Assembly (NCBI GenBank): GCA_035528235.1
Contig: DATKZB010000377.1
Coordinates: forward strand, 1-14,086
Reading direction: 5' to 3'
From: DATKZB01 sp035528235
GTDB taxonomy: Bacteria; Planctomycetota; Phycisphaerae; FEN-1346
DNA length: 14,086 bases
Made by a program: the position numbers and the translations under genes
Notes under the pieces: model-generated
The model's database searches: none
The model's input: the letters and a program-made list of their open reading frames with translations, nothing else
Told to the model about the DNA's origin: nothing
In this document: positions 12,244-14,086 of the stretch, in pieces
Layout of the letters: every line of letters begins with the position of its first letter
Numbering within the stretch: position 1 is the stretch's first letter

Positions 12244-13464
12244 ATGACCGTAATCGACGACTATCGCAACGTCGCCGGCTCATACACGACTCCGAAGACC
12301 AGCCGCGCCTGGAACCTGTACGGGGCGGGCCTGGAGAACCTCCGGCTCGAGGCCATGCCCGTCCCCACGCCGCGCGACGACCAACTGTTGGTCCGCATCG
12401 ACGCCGTCGGCATCTGCGCCAGCGACTGGAAGATGATCTCGCAGGGCGCCGCCCACGCCCGCATGAAAGGCCGCGACCTCGCCAAGGAACCCACCGTGCC
12501 CGGCCACGAGGTCTCAATGACGGTCGTCGGCCTGGGCAAGGCCCTGGCGGGCAAGTACCAGGTGGGCGAGCGGTACAGCGTCCAGGCCGAAATCTACATC
12601 CAGGGCGAGAACGTCGCCTACGGATACAAACTCCGCGGCGCCGACCAGCAGTACCAGACCATCGGCCCGGAAATCTACGCCCAGGGGTACCTGCTGCGCG
12701 TCGACCCCGCGCTGGGCTACGCCCAGGCCGCCCTGGCCGAACCGTGGGCCTGCGTCTACCACGCCTACTCGAACCACCGCCCGACGCAGACCGTCAAGCC
12801 CGGCGGCACGGTCTGGTACGTGGGGGCCGGGCCGCTGGGCCTGATGCACATTGAGAAGGGCATCCAGGACGGCGCGGCCCGGGTCGTCGTCAGCGAGATG
12901 AAGGCCGACCGACTCGAAAAGGTCCGCCGCAGCCTCGGACCCCTGGCCGAGAAGAAGGGCGTCGAACTGGTCGTCGTCGACCTGACGCAGCAGCCCATCG
13001 ACTCGGTCCTCGCCAAGGGCGGGGCCGACGACATCATCGTGCTCGCGCCGGTGGCCAAGGCCGCCGAGGGGGCCCTGGAGTACCTCGCCAAGAACGGGTA
13101 CTTCAACATGTTTGCCGGGTTCGAGAGCCGCGACCGGGCCTGGATGCGCCTGAACCTCAACGACATGCACTACGGCCAATGGACGCTCGTGGCCACCAGC
13201 GGGTCGCCCATCGAGGCCCTTCGCCGCGCGCTCGACGACGCCGCCGCCGGCAAGATCGACCCCCACAACTCGGTCGCCTGTGTGGGCGGCATCGACGCCG
13301 TCCACAACGCCATCCACCACACGCACGAAGGCACGTACCCCGGGCGCATCGTGGTGTACCCGCAGATCGAGATGCCCCTGACGCCCGTCGACCAGATCGT
13401 CGCCGACGGCCGCTGGACCAACCAGGCCGAAGAGGCCCTGCTGGCCGAACACCTCGGCGCCTGA
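12244..13464 (+). CDS. Zinc-type medium-chain dehydrogenase resembling L-sorbose-1-phosphate reductase (SorE-like)
   Basis: The 406-residue product is a medium-chain dehydrogenase/reductase. Catalytic-zinc candidates are Cys58 (VGICASDWK), His88-Glu89 (PGHEVS) and Glu166 (LAEPWAC); the nucleotide-binding motif is GAGPLG (194-199). The four-cysteine structural-zinc lobe of classical alcohol dehydrogenases is absent. The segments GRDLAKEPTVPGHE, YSVQAEIYIQGENVAYGY and AALAEPWACVYHAY resemble SorE, which reduces L-sorbose-1-phosphate to glucitol-6-phosphate. The ATG at 12244 follows a GAAAGGG sequence about 10 bases upstream. Adjacent to an SrlD-like SDR, the two could interconvert sorbose-1-P, glucitol-6-P and fructose-6-P. 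No sugar transporter or kinase is in the window, so how the phosphorylated substrate arises is unknown, and substrate assignment is from resemblance recalled, not searched. Confidence 0.85.
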   Translation: MTVIDDYRNVAGSYTTPKTSRAWNLYGAGLENLRLEAMPVPTPRDDQLLVRIDAVGICASDWKMISQGAAHARMKGRDLAKEPTVPGHEVSMTVVGLGKALAGKYQVGERYSVQAEIYIQGENVAYGYKLRGADQQYQTIGPEIYAQGYLLRVDPALGYAQAALAEPWACVYHAYSNHRPTQTVKPGGTVWYVGAGPLGLMHIEKGIQDGAARVVVSEMKADRLEKVRRSLGPLAEKKGVELVVVDLTQQPIDSVLAKGGADDIIVLAPVAKAAEGALEYLAKNGYFNMFAGFESRDRAWMRLNLNDMHYGQWTLVATSGSPIEALRRALDDAAAGKIDPHNSVACVGGIDAVHNAIHHTHEGTYPGRIVVYPQIEMPLTPVDQIVADGRWTNQAEEALLAEHLGA

Positions 13465-13492
13465 TGCTGCTTCATCAACTCCTCGCCTTGTT

Positions 13493-13520
13493 GCGCGGCG
13501 GCCTTCCTAGGCCGCCGCGC
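13493..13520 (+). terminator. Strong GC hairpin downstream of the SorE-like gene
   Basis: A perfect 11-bp inverted repeat: gcgcggcggcc at 13493-13503, loop ttccta, and ggccgccgcgc at 13510-13520. It begins 29 bases after the stop of the dehydrogenase gene. A TTTT run occurs 12 bases downstream (13532-13535) rather than directly after the stem, so it is a terminator candidate without the ideal U-tract. Confidence 0.6.
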
Positions 13521-13539
13521 GGGCTCCCAGGTTTTGCGT

Positions 13540-13559
13540 GGCGGGTCCCCGCACCCGCC
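13540..13559 (+). terminator. Second, shorter hairpin in the same spacer
   Basis: ggcgggt at 13540-13546 and acccgcc at 13553-13559 pair perfectly over seven bases around a six-base loop. It follows the first hairpin by 19 bases. A tandem terminator or processing structure is likely, but no T-run follows. Confidence 0.35.
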
Positions 13560-13598
13560 GCGCGGAGACGTGCCACCGCACCGCCGCGCCGAACGCGC

Positions 13599-13627
13599 TT
13601 GCCCCGCCGCCTGCCACACCCAATAAT
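13599..13627 (+). promoter_or_regulatory. Putative promoter for the DsbD-like gene
   Basis: TTGCCC (13599-13604), a 17-bp spacer and AATAAT (13622-13627) form a sigma70-like promoter (4 of 6 and 5 of 6 matches). Transcription would start near 13634, giving a leader of about 23 bases carrying a GAGGAAAGGG ribosome-binding sequence. Confidence 0.42.
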
Positions 13628-13656
13628 GGATGAGCGCAACGAGGAAAGGGGCCGCC

Positions 13657-14086
13657 ATGAAACGAGTTGCCGCAGCCGCGTTCCTGGCGGTCCTGGCCGC
13701 GGCAGCGCCGGCGGCCGACGCGCCGACGGATGCCTGGCTCCGCACCTCGGCCCACCTCGACCGCCAGGTCCTGCCACGCGGGGCCGAGTTCCGAGTGGCC
13801 GTCGTCCTCGACCTCGACGAAGGGTACCACGTCAACGCCAACCCGCCGTCGCTGGACTTCCAGATTCCGACGGTCCTGGCGGCCGAGCCCAGCCCGGCCG
13901 TCCGCTGGGGCGACGTGGCGTACCCCGACGGCGCCACGCTGGCGGCCGAATGGGCCGAGGGTAAACCCGTCCGCGTGTACGGCGGCCGCGCGATCCTCAT
14001 CGCGCGCGGCACGGTGCCCGACGACGCACCGCTCGGGGCCACGATCCTGCGCCTGAAACTCTCGTACCAGGGCTGCGACGCCGCCA
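13657..14086 (+). CDS. Secreted DsbD N-terminal-domain protein (thiol-disulfide interchange), partial
   Basis: The gene runs off the right edge; 143 codons are visible. Residues 1-~22 are a signal peptide (basic MKR start, Ala/Leu core, cleavage near APAADA). The rest resembles the immunoglobulin-like N-terminal domain of DsbD: GYHVNANPPS (56-65), a YPDG (90-93) turn, VYGGRAILIARG, VPDDAPLGA, and YQGC (137-140), whose Cys140 corresponds to the first cysteine of the redox pair in the E. coli domain. The second cysteine would be just beyond the edge. DsbD passes electrons from cytoplasmic thioredoxin across the membrane to periplasmic proteins such as cytochrome c maturation factors. Whether the membrane and thioredoxin domains follow cannot be seen; stand-alone N-terminal-domain proteins also exist. 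The start has a clear Shine-Dalgarno sequence (GAGGAAAGGG). Confidence 0.85.
   Translation, partial: MKRVAAAAFLAVLAAAAPAADAPTDAWLRTSAHLDRQVLPRGAEFRVAVVLDLDEGYHVNANPPSLDFQIPTVLAAEPSPAVRWGDVAYPDGATLAAEWAEGKPVRVYGGRAILIARGTVPDDAPLGATILRLKLSYQGCDAA

Noticed and set aside
12514..13452. 312-codon minus-strand open frame opposite the SorE-like gene.
   Set aside because: Antisense shadow; the plus strand carries the zinc-ligand and nucleotide-binding motifs.

Overview
The window is uniformly GC-rich and densely coding, with no sign of phage, transposon, CRISPR or RNA-gene sequence. Gene content (V-type ATPase, several EIIA(Ntr)-like domains, RtcB/archease, a Tex protein with an unusual tail, a SorE-like dehydrogenase) suggests an environmental bacterium, plausibly of the Planctomycetota/PVC group. 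That placement is inferred from gene content only and is weak. All genes share similar base composition, so there is no clear sign of recent transfer.

Left block (1-3361, minus strand): an operon reading leftward out of the window, with an EIIA(Ntr)-type phosphocarrier-like protein, then V-type ATPase subunits G/H (coiled-coil stalk), C (AC39) and I (membrane stator, cut by the window edge). A credible sigma70-type promoter precedes the EIIA gene. Diverging from it is a small CxxC/CxxC zinc-ribbon gene (3557-3754, plus strand) with a near-perfect Shine-Dalgarno sequence.

Middle block (3860-7726, minus strand): an APC-family amino-acid permease fused to a C-terminal EIIA domain, then archease, then the RNA ligase RtcB, with short gaps and one promoter upstream. 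Archease-RtcB is a known functional pair. The permease-EIIA at the head is the unexpected member. Between this operon and cobO lies a short glycine-rich orphan tail that looks like a gene remnant.

Right block (7996-14086): cobO (corrinoid adenosyltransferase, minus strand) and tex (plus strand) diverge from separate promoters. Tex carries a roughly 170-residue disordered tail, first basic and then acidic, and overlaps by 8 bp an SDR gene resembling sorbitol-6-phosphate dehydrogenase. A zinc-type dehydrogenase resembling L-sorbose-1-phosphate reductase follows. Together the two could convert L-sorbose-1-P via glucitol-6-P to fructose-6-P. Two GC-rich hairpins then separate this unit from a secreted DsbD-type N-terminal domain protein that runs off the right edge.

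The most notable theme is the presence of two EIIA(Ntr)-type domains, both with the phosphorylatable histidine, attached genetically to ion/solute transport: one heads a V-ATPase operon and one is fused to an amino-acid permease. No EI or HPr gene is visible here.
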